Assembly (NCBI RefSeq): GCF_900573885.1 | Contig: NZ_UPSE01000493.1 | Location: 434,001-498,000 of the forward strand | Reading direction: 5' to 3' | DNA: 64,000 bases | From: Pseudomonas viridiflava | GTDB lineage: Bacteria > Pseudomonadota > Gammaproteobacteria > Pseudomonadales > Pseudomonadaceae | Part shown: piece after piece, positions 21,701 to 36,142 of the stretch | Layout of the letters: every line of letters starts with the position of its first letter | Position numbering within the stretch: the stretch's first letter is position 1 | Notes under the pieces: generated by a model | What the model saw: only the letters and a program-made list of their open reading frames with translations | What the model was told of the DNA's origin: nothing | Database searches by the model: none | Made by a program: the position numbers and the translations under genes

Positions 21701-22283
21701 CCACCCGATTGATGAATACGAAGGTGAAATCCGCCGCTTCGCCCGTCAACGAATTATTGATCTCAAACCCGCTCGCGACAGTCAGACCATTGCCGGCTTG
21801 ATCGTTAACCTGCGGGTGATGAAGAACAAGAAGGGCGACAAGATGGGCTTTATTACCCTCGATGACCGCTCGGGGCGTATCGAGGCCTCGCTGTTTGCCG
21901 AGGCCTTCAACTCGGCGCAGGCGCTGCTGCAGACCGACGCGCTGGTGGTGGTGGAAGGCGAGGTGAGTAACGACGACTTTTCCGGCGGCCTGCGCCTGCG
22001 AGCCAAGCGCGTGATGAGCCTGGAAGACGCGCGCACGGGTCTGGCCGAAAGCCTGCGCGTTCGGGTGAAAAGCGACGCTTTGAAAGGTGATCGCCTACGC
22101 TGGTTGGCGGAGCTGTGCAAGCGTCACCGTGGCGGTTGCCCGATTACGCTCGACTACACCGGCAGCGAAGCCAAGGCGCTGTTGCAGTTCGGTGAAGGCT
22201 GGCGGATCGACCCGGCCGATGGATTGATTCAAACATTGCGTGACCAGTTCGGGCGCGACAACGTCTTTTTGCACTATCGCTAG
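18762..22283 (+). CDS. dnaE: DNA polymerase III alpha subunit
   Basis: The replicative C-family polymerase. The 1173-residue protein starts with a PHP domain (FVHLRLHTEFSLVDGLV). The palm domain has catalytic Asp residues in PDFDIDFCMDGRDRVIEY, the fingers include GPGRGSGAGSLVAY, and a helix-hairpin-helix region follows. A C-terminal OB fold is seen around MGFITLDDRSGRIEASLF. It is the standard length for dnaE1, with no inteins or gaps seen. No dnaQ or other subunit gene is nearby. Confidence 0.98.
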   Translation: MPATFVHLRLHTEFSLVDGLVRVKPLVKAAASAGMPAVAVTDQRNLCSLVKFYKAAMGAGIKPICGADLMLASKDEDGPVSRITLLVMNAKGYRNLTELISRGFTEGQRNGEVIIEREWVKQASEGLIALSGAKEGEIGLNLLAGNIQEAEASLREWQDVFPDRFYLELQRTSRVNDEEYLHLAVDLAGRCDAMLVATNDVRFIKQGDFEAHETRVCIGEGRALDDPRRARTYSDQQYLKSPEEMWELFSDLPEALENTVEIAKRCNIEILLGKSFLPNFPVPDGMTMDEFFRKISFEGLEERLAVLWPKETTPNYEEKRQVYIDRLNFELDIIIQMGFPGYFLIVMDFIQWAKRNGIPVGPGRGSGAGSLVAYVQKITDLDPLQYDLLFERFLNPERVSMPDFDIDFCMDGRDRVIEYVAQAYGRNAVSQIITFGTMAAKAVVRDVARVQGKSYGLADRLSKMIPFEVGMTLEKAYEQEEALRDFLKIDEEAAEIWEMAKKLEGITRNVGKHAGGVVIAPTKLTDFAAIYCDDEGGGLVTQFDKDDVEAAGLVKFDFLGLRTLTIIDWALKTINREQAKAGLEPLNIDFIPLDDKPTYALLQKAETTAVFQLESRGMKELIKKLKPDCLEDLIALVALFRPGPLQSGMVDDFINRKHGRAELAYPHPDYQYDGLRPVLAPTYGIILYQEQVMQIAQVMAGYTLGEADMLRRAMGKKKPEEMAKQRGGFIEGCANNNIDADLAGNIFDLVEKFAGYGFNKSHSAAYGLVSYQTAWLKAHYPSPFMAAVLSADMHNTDKVVTLIEECRSMKLRLDAPDVNTSEFKFTVNDDGRIVYGLGAIKGVGEGPVEAIVESRQAGPFKDLFDFCARVDLKRINKRTTDALIRSGALDRLGPYFHDEIKAYQANIDRNRAVLLASMEEAIQAAEQTARSHDSGHADLFGGVFADTDADVYAKHKKAKELSLKERLRGEKETLGLYLTGHPIDEYEGEIRRFARQRIIDLKPARDSQTIAGLIVNLRVMKNKKGDKMGFITLDDRSGRIEASLFAEAFNSAQALLQTDALVVVEGEVSNDDFSGGLRLRAKRVMSLEDARTGLAESLRVRVKSDALKGDRLRWLAELCKRHRGGCPITLDYTGSEAKALLQFGEGWRIDPADGLIQTLRDQFGRDNVFLHYR

Positions 22284-22400
22284 AAGGCGAGCGGCGCCGA
22301 GCGCCACTTTTACCCTCGACCTGAATGCGCCTGTTCCCGTAAGGTAAGGCGCTCAACGGACTCAGCCGCCGGCCCCTGGCCAGGCGCAAGACGGATGACT

Positions 22401-23348
22401 ATGAACCCGAATTTTCTCGATTTCGAACAGCCGATTGCCGATCTCCAGGCCAAGATCGAAGAGCTGCGCCTGGTCGGTAACGACAACTCGCTGAACATCA
22501 GCGATGAAATTGCCCGTCTGCAAGACAAAAGCAACACGCTGACCGCCAGCATTTTCGGCAGCCTCACCAGCTGGCAGATCGCTAAGCTGGCTCGCCATCC
22601 GCGTCGGCCGTACACGCTCGACTACATCGAACATATCTTCACCGAGTTCGACGAACTGCATGGCGATCGTCACTTCTCCGATGACCCGGCCATTGTGGGC
22701 GGCGTGGCCCGTTTGAATGACCAGCCCGTTATGGTTATCGGTCACCAGAAAGGCCGCGAAGTACGCGAGAAGGTTCGTCGTAACTTCGGCATGCCGCGTC
22801 CTGAGGGCTATCGCAAAGCCTGCCGTCTGATGGAAATGGCCGAGCGTTTCAAAATGCCGATTCTGACCTTCATCGACACCCCCGGCGCCTACCCCGGCAT
22901 CGACGCGGAAGAGCGCGGCCAGAGTGAGGCGATTGCCTGGAACCTGCGCGTGATGGCGCGGCTGAAAACGCCAATCATCGCCACCGTTATTGGCGAAGGC
23001 GGTTCCGGTGGCGCATTGGCCATCGGCGTGTGCGACCAACTGAACATGCTGCAGTACTCCACCTACGCGGTGATCTCGCCGGAAGGTTGCGCCTCCATTC
23101 TGTGGAAAACCGCCGAGAAGGCGCCGGACGCTGCCGAGGCCATGGGCATCACGGCTGAGCGCCTGAGAGGGCTGGGCATTGTCGATCAAGTCATCGACGA
23201 GCCATTGGGCGGCGCACATGCGGCGCCGGCCGTTGCTGCTGAATCGATTCGCACCGCGCTGAGCGAGCAGCTGCAATCGTTGCAGAAGTTCGATATCGAC
23301 GGGTTGCTGACTCGCCGTTACGAGCGCCTGATGAGCTACGGCGTCTAA
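22401..23348 (+). CDS. accA: Acetyl-CoA carboxylase carboxyltransferase subunit alpha
   Basis: With AccD it transfers CO2 from carboxybiotin to acetyl-CoA, giving malonyl-CoA for fatty-acid synthesis. The 315-residue protein begins [22 protein letters not shown]. The crotonase-fold core contains [23 protein letters not shown] and [21 protein letters not shown]. The start at 22401 fits the family; another ATG two codons upstream (22395) is possible. tilS begins immediately after the stop. Confidence 0.97.
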   Translation: MNPNFLDFEQPIADLQAKIEELRLVGNDNSLNISDEIARLQDKSNTLTASIFGSLTSWQIAKLARHPRRPYTLDYIEHIFTEFDELHGDRHFSDDPAIVGGVARLNDQPVMVIGHQKGREVREKVRRNFGMPRPEGYRKACRLMEMAERFKMPILTFIDTPGAYPGIDAEERGQSEAIAWNLRVMARLKTPIIATVIGEGGSGGALAIGVCDQLNMLQYSTYAVISPEGCASILWKTAEKAPDAAEAMGITAERLRGLGIVDQVIDEPLGGAHAAPAVAAESIRTALSEQLQSLQKFDIDGLLTRRYERLMSYGV

Positions 23349-24653
23349 GTGAGCCTGCACGCCAGGTTGCTAGCGGGTCTGGCACCCTGGCGCAGCGCGC
23401 CGGCCTGGCAGGTGGCCTTGTCCGGTGGGCTTGATTCCACCGTGTTGCTCCATCTTCTGGCTACGCTCGGGCACACCGAGCGCCTGCCACCTCTCTTTGC
23501 CCTTCATATTCACCACGGCCTTCAAGCGGCGGCCGACGCGTGGCCGGCGCATTGCCAACAGCTGTGCGACGGGCTGGGCGTGCCGTTGCGTGTGGTGAAC
23601 GTGCAGGTGGCTGCTGGCGCGAGTGTCGAACGCGCGGCGCGGGAAGCGCGGTATCAGGCGTTTGCTCAGGTGCTCGGGAAGGGCGAGGTACTACTGACCG
23701 CGCAGCATCGCGACGATCAGGCAGAGACCCTGCTGTTCCGCTTGCTGCGTGGCGCTGGAGTCCGAGGGCTGGCGGGAATTCCTCAGAATCGCGCGCTGGC
23801 GGCCGGTGCTGTCGTGCGGCCATTGCTGGAGTGTTCCCGTGCCGAGCTGCTGGCGTATGCGCTCGAGCATGGCCTGAGCTGGGTGGAAGACCCCAGCAAT
23901 GGCGACACCGGTTTTGCCCGCAATCATCTGCGTCATCAAGTGTTTCCCCAACTCGCCGTGCACTGGCCGCAAGCGGCGCAGACCATGGCGCGCACGGCTG
24001 CGCATTTGCGCGAGGCGCAGGGGCTGCTGGATGACCTGGCAGCGCTCGATCTCGCGCCTGCGCAAAGCGCCAATCCGCTGCTGTGGCTGAACGTGCCGTC
24101 ATTGGAATTGCAGCCGCTGCTGAGCCTTTCCCCCGAGCGACAACGCAACGCGCTGCGTCATTGGCTGGCGCCGCTGACGTTGCTGCCAGACAGCGAACAC
24201 TGGGCGGGCTGGAATGACCTGCGCGACGCGGCGGGCGATGCAAAACCTGTCTGGCGGTTAGCCGATGGCGAGCTGCATCGCAGCGGCGGCCGCCTGTGGT
24301 GGCTGACGGGCACCTGGCTCGCGGCACCAGAGCCGCCACCCGTGTGGACTCGCCTTGACCAGCCGTTGGCGTTGCCCGGCAATGGCGTATTGCGCATTGA
24401 AGGCGAGGCGCCGGAAGGTCCATTGCAGGTTCGCTATCGCCAGGGCGGCGAGGTGATGAATGTGCCTGGCCGTGGTCATCGCGACTTGAAACGGCTGCTC
24501 AACGAGCACGCCCTTCCCACATTTGTGCGCAACCGGTTGCCTTTGCTGTACCGCGAAGACGAGCTTCTGGCGGTGGCGAATCTGGCTGCACTCCGCGGCC
24601 CTGCTGACGCTGGCTTGCGATTGCACTGGCAGCCACCGACGAATGACCAACGT

Positions 24654-24662
<9 letters not shown>
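23349..24662 (+). CDS. tilS: tRNA(Ile)-lysidine synthase
   Basis: Converts C34 of tRNA-Ile(CAU) to lysidine, which switches codon reading from AUG to AUA. The 437-residue protein starts with GTG directly after the accA stop. It has the PP-loop SGGLDS at residues 25-30 and HHGLQAAADAWPAHC, then AQHRDDQAETLLFRLLRGAGVRGLAGI. The C-terminal substrate-binding domains end near LPLLYREDELLAVANL. GC is high, and the gene is less conserved in sequence than its neighbours, as is usual for tilS. Confidence 0.95.
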
Positions 24663-27318
<2,656 letters not shown>

Positions 27319-27367
27319 GCGCGGAAATCTTCGGTAAAGTGCCGCTCGGGCGAGCTCTGACCCGTGA

Positions 27368-28750
<1,383 letters not shown>

Positions 28751-28761
28751 GCTGACGGTGG

Positions 28762-28791
28762 TAAAAGGGGCAGCGAAAGCTGCCCCTTTTC
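28762..28791 (+). terminator. Intrinsic terminator after eno
   Basis: AAAAGGGGCAGC-GAAA-GCTGCCCCTTTT is a perfect 12-bp stem with a GAAA tetraloop and T run, 12 bp after the eno stop. It separates highly expressed eno from ftsB. Confidence 0.92.
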
Positions 28792-28812
28792 ATATGAGAA
28801 AATGCCCGATTC

Positions 28813-29091
28813 ATGCGTAGCCCTTATTGGTTATTCGTCGTTCTGATCCTTGTGCTGGCAGGCCTGCAGTACCGCCTGTGGGTGGGCGAGGGCAGCTTTG
28901 CGCAGGTCACCGACTTGCAGCGACAAATCGCCGAACAAAAGGGCGAAAACGAAAACCTGCTGGAACGTAACCGTATCCTCGAAGCTGAAGTAATGGAGCT
29001 GAAGAAAGGTATGGAAACAGTGGAAGAACGTGCCCGTCACGAACTGGGCATGGTCAAAGAGGGCGAAACCCTCTATCAGCTAACCGAATGA
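28813..29091 (+). CDS. ftsB: Cell division protein FtsB
   Basis: A small bitopic division protein that joins FtsL and FtsQ and helps switch on septal peptidoglycan synthesis. The 92-residue protein has one N-terminal membrane span (PYWLFVVLILVLAGLQYRLW). A periplasmic coiled coil follows (VTDLQRQIAEQKGENENLLERN onward), then a conserved GMETVEERARHELGMVKEGE tail. The stop overlaps ispD by four bases (ATGA). Location between eno and ispD is typical. Confidence 0.94.
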   Translation: MRSPYWLFVVLILVLAGLQYRLWVGEGSFAQVTDLQRQIAEQKGENENLLERNRILEAEVMELKKGMETVEERARHELGMVKEGETLYQLTE

Positions 29092-29798
29092 CTTCTCCTG
29101 TTTTGCCTGCCTTTTGGGCCTTGATCCCAGCCGCAGGCGTCGGCGCCCGAATGCTCGCCGACCGGCCCAAGCAGTACCTGCAACTGGCCGGGAAAACCAT
29201 TCTCGAACATACCCTCGACTGCTTTCTCGACCACCCGCAACTGCGCGGTTTAGTGGTGAGTCTGTCTGCAGACGATGCTTATTGGCCGACGCTGCCCTAC
29301 GCCTGTAACGAACGTATTCAGCGCGCGGATGGTGGTGCCGAGCGTGCCGACTCCGTGCTAAACGGCCTGATTCGCCTGGCCGAACTCGGTGCCGGTGAAG
29401 ACGACTGGGTGCTGGTGCACGACGCCGCGCGGCCGAACCTCTCGCGCTACGACCTGGACTTGTTGCTCGGCGAATTGGCTGACGACGAGGTGGGCGGCCT
29501 GCTGGCCGTGCCAGCGCGCGATACCTTGAAACGTGCCGGCGCCGATGGCCGCGTGGCCGAGACGGTTGACCGTTCGGTGATCTGGCAGGCCTTCACACCG
29601 CAGATGTTTCGCCTCGGCACATTGCACCGCGTGCTGGCGGATGCGTTGGTGTCCGGCGTGCAAGTGACCGACGAAGCGTCGGCCATCGAATGGGCCGGGC
29701 AATCGCCGCGCTTGATCGAAGGGCGGGCGGATAACCTCAAAGTCACCCGGCCGGAAGATTTGGAATGGTTGCGGCTGCGCTGGGCGCATAAGCGCTAA
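29088..29798 (+). CDS. ispD: 2-C-methyl-D-erythritol 4-phosphate cytidylyltransferase
   Basis: Third step of the MEP pathway: forms CDP-methylerythritol. The 236-residue protein has the nucleotide-binding LIPAAGVGARMLADRPKQYLQLAGKTILEHTL start, then DWVLVHDAARPNLSRYDLD and the VTDEASAIEW segment. It is translationally coupled to ftsB. Unlike many gamma-proteobacteria, ispF does not follow directly: the formaldehyde module lies between them. Confidence 0.97.
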   Translation: MTSPVLPAFWALIPAAGVGARMLADRPKQYLQLAGKTILEHTLDCFLDHPQLRGLVVSLSADDAYWPTLPYACNERIQRADGGAERADSVLNGLIRLAELGAGEDDWVLVHDAARPNLSRYDLDLLLGELADDEVGGLLAVPARDTLKRAGADGRVAETVDRSVIWQAFTPQMFRLGTLHRVLADALVSGVQVTDEASAIEWAGQSPRLIEGRADNLKVTRPEDLEWLRLRWAHKR

Positions 29799-29921
29799 CG
29801 GCCACTCTCCCCAACCCTCTCCCGCACGCGGGAGAGGGGGCTTGATCGGGGTTCGTCGTGACAACGCGGTTAGGCTCCCCTCGCCCGCCTGCGGGAGAGG
29901 GGCTGGGGGAGAGGGGCGGCC
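29798..29921. repeat. Palindromic intergenic repeat, CTCTCCC family, copy 1
   Basis: Two GC-rich hairpins in tandem: CCCTCTCCCGCACGCGGGAGAGGG, and CCCCTCGCCCGCC with GCGGGAGAGGGG, bracketed by outer CTCTCCCC / GGGGGAGAGGGG sequences. It lies between the convergent ends of ispD and the LysR gene and could end transcription from both sides. A related copy lies at 48709-48805, again between convergent genes. Confidence 0.8.
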
Positions 29922-29928
29922 GTTACGC

Positions 29929-30807
29929 CTAACCCAAATGCCCCAACCCCGCCTTCAAGTGATCCACCAACTGCCTCACCTTTGGCGACAGATGCCGCTG
30001 CTGCGGATACAGCGCCCACACCGCCGTGTTCGGCGCCTGATGCTTTTCCAGCAGCGACACCAGCGCGCCACTACCCAAATGTTCCTGCACGTAATAGTCC
30101 GGTAACTGGCACAACCCCAATCCCTGCAACGCCGCATCCAGCACCGCCTGCCCGCTGTTGCAGCGCCAATTGCCGTGTACGCGCTGGGAGAGTTCGCGGC
30201 CGTCCTGCTGAAAGCTCCAGCTGTCGGTGCTGCCGATCAGGCAGTTGTGCTGGCTGAGCTCCGACAAACTGTGCGGCCGCCCGTAACGCTGCACATAGCT
30301 TGGTGCCGCACACAGGTACATGCGTCGTGGCGCGAGACGTGTGGCCACCAGTCGCGAGTCCTGCAAACGGCCAAGGCGAATCGCCAGGTCCAGGCCTTCC
30401 TGCACCAGGTCGAGGGTACGGTTGCTCAGTTCTATATCCACCTTCAACTGTGGATGGCGACTCATGAACTGAGTGACCAGCGGCACGATAAAGCGCTCGC
30501 CGTAGGCTACCGCGCAGGTCATGCGCAGCAGGCCTTTCGGCTCGCTGCCTAAATCGCCGACTGCACGCAGCGCTTCTTCGCGGGCGTCTTGCAGGCGCTG
30601 ACAATGCTGCAGAAAGGTTTGCCCGGCTTCGGTCAGCGCTACGCGGCGGGTGCTGCGGTAAAACAGGCGGGTTTGCAGGCTTTCTTCAAGGCGAGCGATC
30701 TGCCGACTGACTTGCGAAGACGACAGCCCCAGCCGCTGAGCCGCTGCGGTGAATTGCCCACACTCGGCCACCGCGACAAACTCATCCAGCCCATCCCAAC
30801 TGCTCAT
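29929..30807 (-). CDS. gfnR: LysR-family regulator, GfnR-like
   Basis: The 292-residue protein has an N-terminal winged helix-turn-helix (WDGLDEFVAVAECGQFTAAAQRLGLSSSQVSRQIARLEE) and a LysR substrate-binding domain. It is divergent from adhC-fghA. In P. aeruginosa the LysR gene in this position, GfnR, activates the glutathione-dependent formaldehyde oxidation genes. The role here rests on position and family. The gene symbol is given by synteny; ligand identity cannot be seen from sequence. Confidence 0.8.
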   Translation of the reverse strand: MSSWDGLDEFVAVAECGQFTAAAQRLGLSSSQVSRQIARLEESLQTRLFYRSTRRVALTEAGQTFLQHCQRLQDAREEALRAVGDLGSEPKGLLRMTCAVAYGERFIVPLVTQFMSRHPQLKVDIELSNRTLDLVQEGLDLAIRLGRLQDSRLVATRLAPRRMYLCAAPSYVQRYGRPHSLSELSQHNCLIGSTDSWSFQQDGRELSQRVHGNWRCNSGQAVLDAALQGLGLCQLPDYYVQEHLGSGALVSLLEKHQAPNTAVWALYPQQRHLSPKVRQLVDHLKAGLGHLG

Positions 30808-30839
30808 GGCGCGCTCCGTACCCTGTTGGTAAAGCTGCG

Positions 30840-30909
30840 ATTATCCCTCATTGGCAATAATGTTTTGCTGGCTCGGCGATTATTTACAGAAAGCACTGTG
30901 GACTACACT
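30840..30909 (+). promoter_or_regulatory. Divergent gfnR/adhC control region
   Basis: A LysR-type dyad ATTAT-N12-ATAAT lies at 30840-30861. TTTACA (30883-30888) and TACACT (30904-30909) form a possible adhC promoter, with a short 15-bp spacer that might call for an activator. The half-sequence GCGATTAT occurs again at 30877-30884. Assignment to the neighbouring LysR protein is inferred. Confidence 0.4.
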
Positions 30910-30925
30910 TTGCGCCACTGTTTAA

Positions 30926-32056
<1,131 letters not shown>

Positions 32057-32073
32057 TCAGGGCGGGCATTCCC

Positions 32074-32919
32074 ATGACCCTAGAAATCGTTTCCAGCAAC
32101 AAAGCATTCGGCGGCTGGCACAAGCGTTATCGCCACCGCTCCAGCTCGCTCAACTGCGACATGGTATTTGCCGTGTACCTGCCGCCCCAAGCCGAGCAGG
32201 GCGCCAAGCTGCCGGTGCTGTACTGGCTCAGCGGCCTGACCTGCACCGATGAAAACTTTATGCAGAAAGCCGGCGCTCAGCGCCTGGCGGCCGAGCTGGG
32301 GTTGATCATCGTGGCGCCGGACACCAGCCCGCGCGGCGAAGGCGTGCCGGACGACGCAGCCGGCGCTTATGACTTTGGTCTGGGCGCAGGCTTTTACGTC
32401 AACGCCACACAGGAGCCGTGGGCGCGGCACTATCGGATGTACGACTACGTGGTCCAGGAATTGCCCGAGCTGATCGAAGCCAACTTCCCGGTATCGGACA
32501 AACGCGGCATCAGCGGCCATTCCATGGGTGGCCACGGCGCGTTGATTTGTGCGCTGAAAAATCCGGGGCGTTACCAGTCGGTGTCGGCGTTCGCGCCGAT
32601 TGCCAATCCGCTGAATTGCCCGTGGGGCGAAAAAGCCCTTGGCAATTACCTGGGTGCCGACCGTTCGCGTTGGCGTGAATGGGACGCCAGCGTGCTGATC
32701 GCCGAAGCCAGCGAAAAGCTGCCGATTCTTGTGGACCAGGGCGACCGCGACGACTTCCTCGAAGGGCAACTCAAACCCCAGGCGCTGGAAGCGGCGGCCA
32801 AGGCAGCGGGCCATCCGCTGACCCTGCGCATGCAGCCGGGGTATGACCATAGCTACTACTTTATCGCCAGTTTTATTGATGACCACTTGCGCCATCATGC
32901 GGCGGCGTTGGAGGGGTAG
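32074..32919 (+). CDS. fghA: S-formylglutathione hydrolase
   Basis: Hydrolyses S-formylglutathione to formate and glutathione. The 281-residue esterase-D-family protein starts at the ATG at 32074 ([21 protein letters not shown]), 17 bp after adhC. A far longer in-frame extension into adhC is not real. It has the nucleophile elbow [10 protein letters not shown], the [12 protein letters not shown] loop, an Asp in [12 protein letters not shown] and the catalytic His near [10 protein letters not shown]. Confidence 0.96.
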   Translation: MTLEIVSSNKAFGGWHKRYRHRSSSLNCDMVFAVYLPPQAEQGAKLPVLYWLSGLTCTDENFMQKAGAQRLAAELGLIIVAPDTSPRGEGVPDDAAGAYDFGLGAGFYVNATQEPWARHYRMYDYVVQELPELIEANFPVSDKRGISGHSMGGHGALICALKNPGRYQSVSAFAPIANPLNCPWGEKALGNYLGADRSRWREWDASVLIAEASEKLPILVDQGDRDDFLEGQLKPQALEAAAKAAGHPLTLRMQPGYDHSYYFIASFIDDHLRHHAAALEG

Positions 32920-32933
32920 GCGGCGTTTGGGGC

Positions 32934-33030
32934 GTTGGGCTTCGCTACGCTCACCGAACGCGGGCCGACCCGAACCTACGGTTCGGGCCTTGTAGTTGCG
33001 TAGGTTGGGCTGAGCACAGCGAAGCCCAAC
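32934..33030. repeat. Palindromic repeat, GTTGGGCTTCG family, copy 1
   Basis: Outer arms GTTGGGCTTCGCT and AGCGAAGCCCAAC enclose a second perfect hairpin, CCCGAACC-TAC-GGTTCGGG. It fills most of the gap between fghA and ispF. Related elements lie at 54849-54875 and 60519-60581. There is no coding potential and no T run. Confidence 0.75.
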
Positions 33031-33120
33031 TGGCCTCAACGGCCCTCACGGTGCAGATGCCAGCGGCGCGGGCCGGGCCCTTCGGGTAAACTCGCGACTT
33101 TTCCTAGGACCCCTCGGCTC

Positions 33121-33594
33121 ATGCGTATCGGCCACGGCTACGATGTTCACCGCTTTTGCGACGGCACCTTTATTACCTTGGGTGGCGTGCAGATTCCCCA
33201 TAAGTTCGGCCTGCTCGCCCATTCCGACGGCGACGTGCTGCTGCATGCCTTGAGCGATGCCTTACTGGGCGCTGCGGCGCTTGGCGATATCGGCAAACAT
33301 TTCCCCGATACCGACCCCAATTTCAAAGGCGCCGACAGCCGAGTATTGCTGCGTCATGTGGTCGGGCTGATCAAAGCCAAGGGCTGGAAAGTCGGCAACG
33401 TCGACGCCACGATCGTTGCCCAGGCGCCAAAGATGGCGCCCCATATCGAAACCATGCGCGCGGCCATCGCCGCCGACCTTGAGGTCGCGCTGGATCAGGT
33501 CAACGTCAAAGCCACCACGGAAGAAAAACTCGGCTTTACCGGCCGTGAAGAAGGCATCGCCGTGCACGCCGTCGCCCTGTTGGTGGCGCAATGA
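33121..33594 (+). CDS. ispF: 2-C-methyl-D-erythritol 2,4-cyclodiphosphate synthase
   Basis: Fifth step of the MEP pathway: closes the cyclodiphosphate ring with release of CMP. The 157-residue trimeric enzyme has zinc ligands in [12 protein letters not shown] (Asp8, His10) and the conserved [33 protein letters not shown]. The [22 protein letters not shown] tail is also intact. The stop overlaps truD by four bases (ATGA). Confidence 0.98.
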   Translation: MRIGHGYDVHRFCDGTFITLGGVQIPHKFGLLAHSDGDVLLHALSDALLGAAALGDIGKHFPDTDPNFKGADSRVLLRHVVGLIKAKGWKVGNVDATIVAQAPKMAPHIETMRAAIAADLEVALDQVNVKATTEEKLGFTGREEGIAVHAVALLVAQ

Positions 33595-34649
33595 ACGAAT
33601 TCGAACTGCTCGGTCCGCGGGCGTTTGGTCAGGCCGCTGGGCGCGCGGTGCTCAAAGCGACTGCCGAGGATTTTCAAGTCGATGAAGTGCTCGACATTCC
33701 CCTGGCTGGCGAAGGCGAACACCTATGGTTGTGGGTGGAAAAGCGCGGTCTGAATACTGAAGACGCCGCGCGCCGCCTGGCTAAAGCCGCTGGCGTACCG
33801 TTGCGCATGATCAGTTATGCCGGCCTCAAGGATCGTCAGGCGCTGACCCGCCAGTGGTTCAGCCTGCACTTGCCAGGCAAGGCCGACCCGGATTTTTCCG
33901 CTGCGCAAAGTGACAGCCTGATCATCGTCAAAACCGCCCGGCACAAACGCAAGCTGCAACGCGGCGCCCACTCGGCCAACGGTTTCACCTTGCGCCTGAC
34001 CCAATTGCAAGGCGACAGCGCGACCCTCGACGCGCGGCTGGAGCAAATCAAAGCCCATGGCGTGCCGAACTATTTCGGTGAGCAACGCTTCGCCTATCAA
34101 GGCGGCAACGTGGTGCAAGCGCGCGATTTTGCCAGTCGCGGCGAGCTGCCGGATGCGCGCAACGTGCGCTCGCGTCTGCTCTCGGCGGCGCGCAGTTACG
34201 TGTTCAATCAGGTATTGGCCGCGCGTGTCGCCGACGGCAGCTGGCAGCACGCGCAGGTCGGCGACTTGCTGGCCTTTACCGACAGCCGCAGTTTTTTCCC
34301 GGCCGGTGAGGCCGAGTGCAGTGACCCGCGTCTGGCCATTCTCGATCTGCATCCCACTGGCCCGTTGTGGGGCGAAGGGTTGTCGCCGGCCGCCGGTGCG
34401 ACCCATGAAATCGAGCAAGCGGTCGCGGCAAAAGAGGCGGCGTTGTGCGACTGGTTAATCTCTGCGGGCATGGCTCACGAACGGCGTATCCTGCGCCTCC
34501 CCATCGGCGGTTTGACGTGGCATTATCCCGAGCCTGACATTCTGCAACTGGAATTCGTCTTGCCGGCTGGATGCTTCGCCACCGCTGTGGTGCGTGAAAT
34601 CGTCGAGTTGTTGCCGGCAGGGCAGACGGACAACTCATGCGTATTCTGA
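33591..34649 (+). CDS. truD: tRNA pseudouridine(13) synthase TruD
   Basis: Makes pseudouridine 13 in tRNA-Glu and others. The 352-residue protein has the catalytic Asp in [18 protein letters not shown]. It also has the [18 protein letters not shown] segment and the inserted TRUD domain in the C-terminal half. The 3' end overlaps surE by 13 bp, a tight coupling within the ispF-truD-surE-pcm series. Confidence 0.97.
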   Translation: MNEFELLGPRAFGQAAGRAVLKATAEDFQVDEVLDIPLAGEGEHLWLWVEKRGLNTEDAARRLAKAAGVPLRMISYAGLKDRQALTRQWFSLHLPGKADPDFSAAQSDSLIIVKTARHKRKLQRGAHSANGFTLRLTQLQGDSATLDARLEQIKAHGVPNYFGEQRFAYQGGNVVQARDFASRGELPDARNVRSRLLSAARSYVFNQVLAARVADGSWQHAQVGDLLAFTDSRSFFPAGEAECSDPRLAILDLHPTGPLWGEGLSPAAGATHEIEQAVAAKEAALCDWLISAGMAHERRILRLPIGGLTWHYPEPDILQLEFVLPAGCFATAVVREIVELLPAGQTDNSCVF

Positions 34650-35386
34650 TTTCAAACGACGATGGGGTGATGGCTCCCGGCCTCGCCGCGCTGCATGGCG
34701 CGTTGGCGGATTACGCCGAGTGCGTGGTGATTGCCCCCGACACGGACAAAAGCGGCGCCAGCAGCTCGCTGACACTCGATCGCCCGCTGCACCCGATGGT
34801 GTTGCCCAACGGTTTTATCAGCATCAACGGAACGCCCACCGACTGCGTGCACCTGGGGCTCAATGGCTTGTTGCCCGAACTGCCTGACATGGTGGTTTCC
34901 GGCATCAATCTGGGCGCCAACCTGGGCGATGACGTGTTGTACTCCGGCACTGTGGCGGCTGCGCTCGAAGGACGTTTCATCGGCTGCCCGGCCTTTGCCT
35001 TTTCTCTGGTTTCCCGGCAAACCGAAAACCTGCCGGCCGCTGCGTACATCGCCCGCCGTCTGGTGGAAGCGCGAGACAAACTCGATCTGCCGCCGCGCAC
35101 CGTGCTCAACGTGAACATTCCCAACCTGCCGCTCGAGCATATTCGCGGCATTCAGCTGACCCGCCTTGGCCATCGCGCCCGTGCCGCTGCGCCGGTGAAA
35201 GTGGTGAACCCGCGCGGCAAGGAAGGCTACTGGATTTCTGTATCGGGCGACGCCGAAGATGGCGGCCCGGGCACCGACTTCCATGCAGTGGTGCAAGGCT
35301 TTGTGTCGATCACGCCGCTGCAGCTGGACCGCACCTTTAGTGAGGCGTTTGCAACGATCGAGCCTTGGTTGGAGGGTCTGCTCTGA
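34637..35386 (+). CDS. surE: 5'/3'-nucleotidase SurE
   Basis: A metal-dependent phosphatase acting on nucleoside monophosphates and other phosphates, tied to stationary-phase survival. The 249-residue protein begins [19 protein letters not shown], with the Asp pair as metal ligands. [17 protein letters not shown] and [11 protein letters not shown] follow, then [25 protein letters not shown]. The start lies inside the end of truD; the stop overlaps the pcm start by one base. Confidence 0.98.
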   Translation: MRILISNDDGVMAPGLAALHGALADYAECVVIAPDTDKSGASSSLTLDRPLHPMVLPNGFISINGTPTDCVHLGLNGLLPELPDMVVSGINLGANLGDDVLYSGTVAAALEGRFIGCPAFAFSLVSRQTENLPAAAYIARRLVEARDKLDLPPRTVLNVNIPNLPLEHIRGIQLTRLGHRARAAAPVKVVNPRGKEGYWISVSGDAEDGGPGTDFHAVVQGFVSITPLQLDRTFSEAFATIEPWLEGLL

Positions 35387-36063
35387 TGTCGCGTGGGCAA
35401 GACGATCTGCAACACCGTGGTATTGGCATGACCTCGCAACGCACCCGCGAGCGCCTGATTCAACGTTTGTACGACGAAGGGCTGTCCAACGCCCGCGTGC
35501 TTGAAGTCATTCGCCGCACGCCGCGTCACCTGTTTGTCGACGAAGCCTTTGCGCACCGTGCTTATGAAGACACGGCGCTGCCCATCGGCCACAACCAGAC
35601 CATCTCGCAACCTTATATGGTCGGTCGCATGACCGAACTGTTGCTCGCGGCCGGGCCGTTGGACAAGGTGCTGGAAATCGGCACCGGCTCTGGCTACCAG
35701 ACGGCGGTGTTGGCCCAATTGGTTGAACGAGTGTTCTCAGTGGAGCGTATTCAGGCTCTGCAAGAGCGCGCGAAAGAGCGATTGCTGGCACTCAACTTGC
35801 GCAACGTGGTCTTTCGTTGGGGCGACGGTTGGGAAGGCTGGCCGGCGCTGGCCAGTTACAACGGCATTATCGTGACGGCCGCTGCGGCTGAAGTGCCACA
35901 AGCCCTGCTGGACCAGCTCGCTCCTGGCGGCCGTTTGGTCATTCCGGTGGGTGCGGGTGACGTACAGCAACTGATGCTGATCATTCGTGAGGAAAATGGC
36001 TTCTCCCGTCACGTTCTGGACGCGGTGCGTTTCGTGCCGTTGCTTAACGGGCCGACGGTTTGA
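35386..36063 (+). CDS. pcm: Protein-L-isoaspartate O-methyltransferase
   Basis: Repairs isoaspartyl residues in aged proteins with S-adenosylmethionine. The protein carries [22 protein letters not shown] and the SAM-binding [18 protein letters not shown]. The start at 35386 ([12 protein letters not shown], 225 residues) has GGAGGG about 10 bp upstream. An internal ATG at 35428 ([10 protein letters not shown]) would give 211 residues and cannot be excluded. The surE-pcm-nlpD-rpoS order is widely conserved. Confidence 0.95.
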   Translation: MSRGQDDLQHRGIGMTSQRTRERLIQRLYDEGLSNARVLEVIRRTPRHLFVDEAFAHRAYEDTALPIGHNQTISQPYMVGRMTELLLAAGPLDKVLEIGTGSGYQTAVLAQLVERVFSVERIQALQERAKERLLALNLRNVVFRWGDGWEGWPALASYNGIIVTAAAAEVPQALLDQLAPGGRLVIPVGAGDVQQLMLIIREENGFSRHVLDAVRFVPLLNGPTV

Positions 36064-36142
36064 GTCGGGCGAGGGCGACACCGCTCAGCCTGGCTTTAAA
36101 CGTAACAAGTTTTTTCAACGGTCACCGGAAAGGGAGAGGCGG

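Noticed and set aside
19857..21749. 630-codon minus-strand frame inside dnaE
   Set aside because: Antisense shadow of the conserved polymerase gene; low-complexity composition and no domain.
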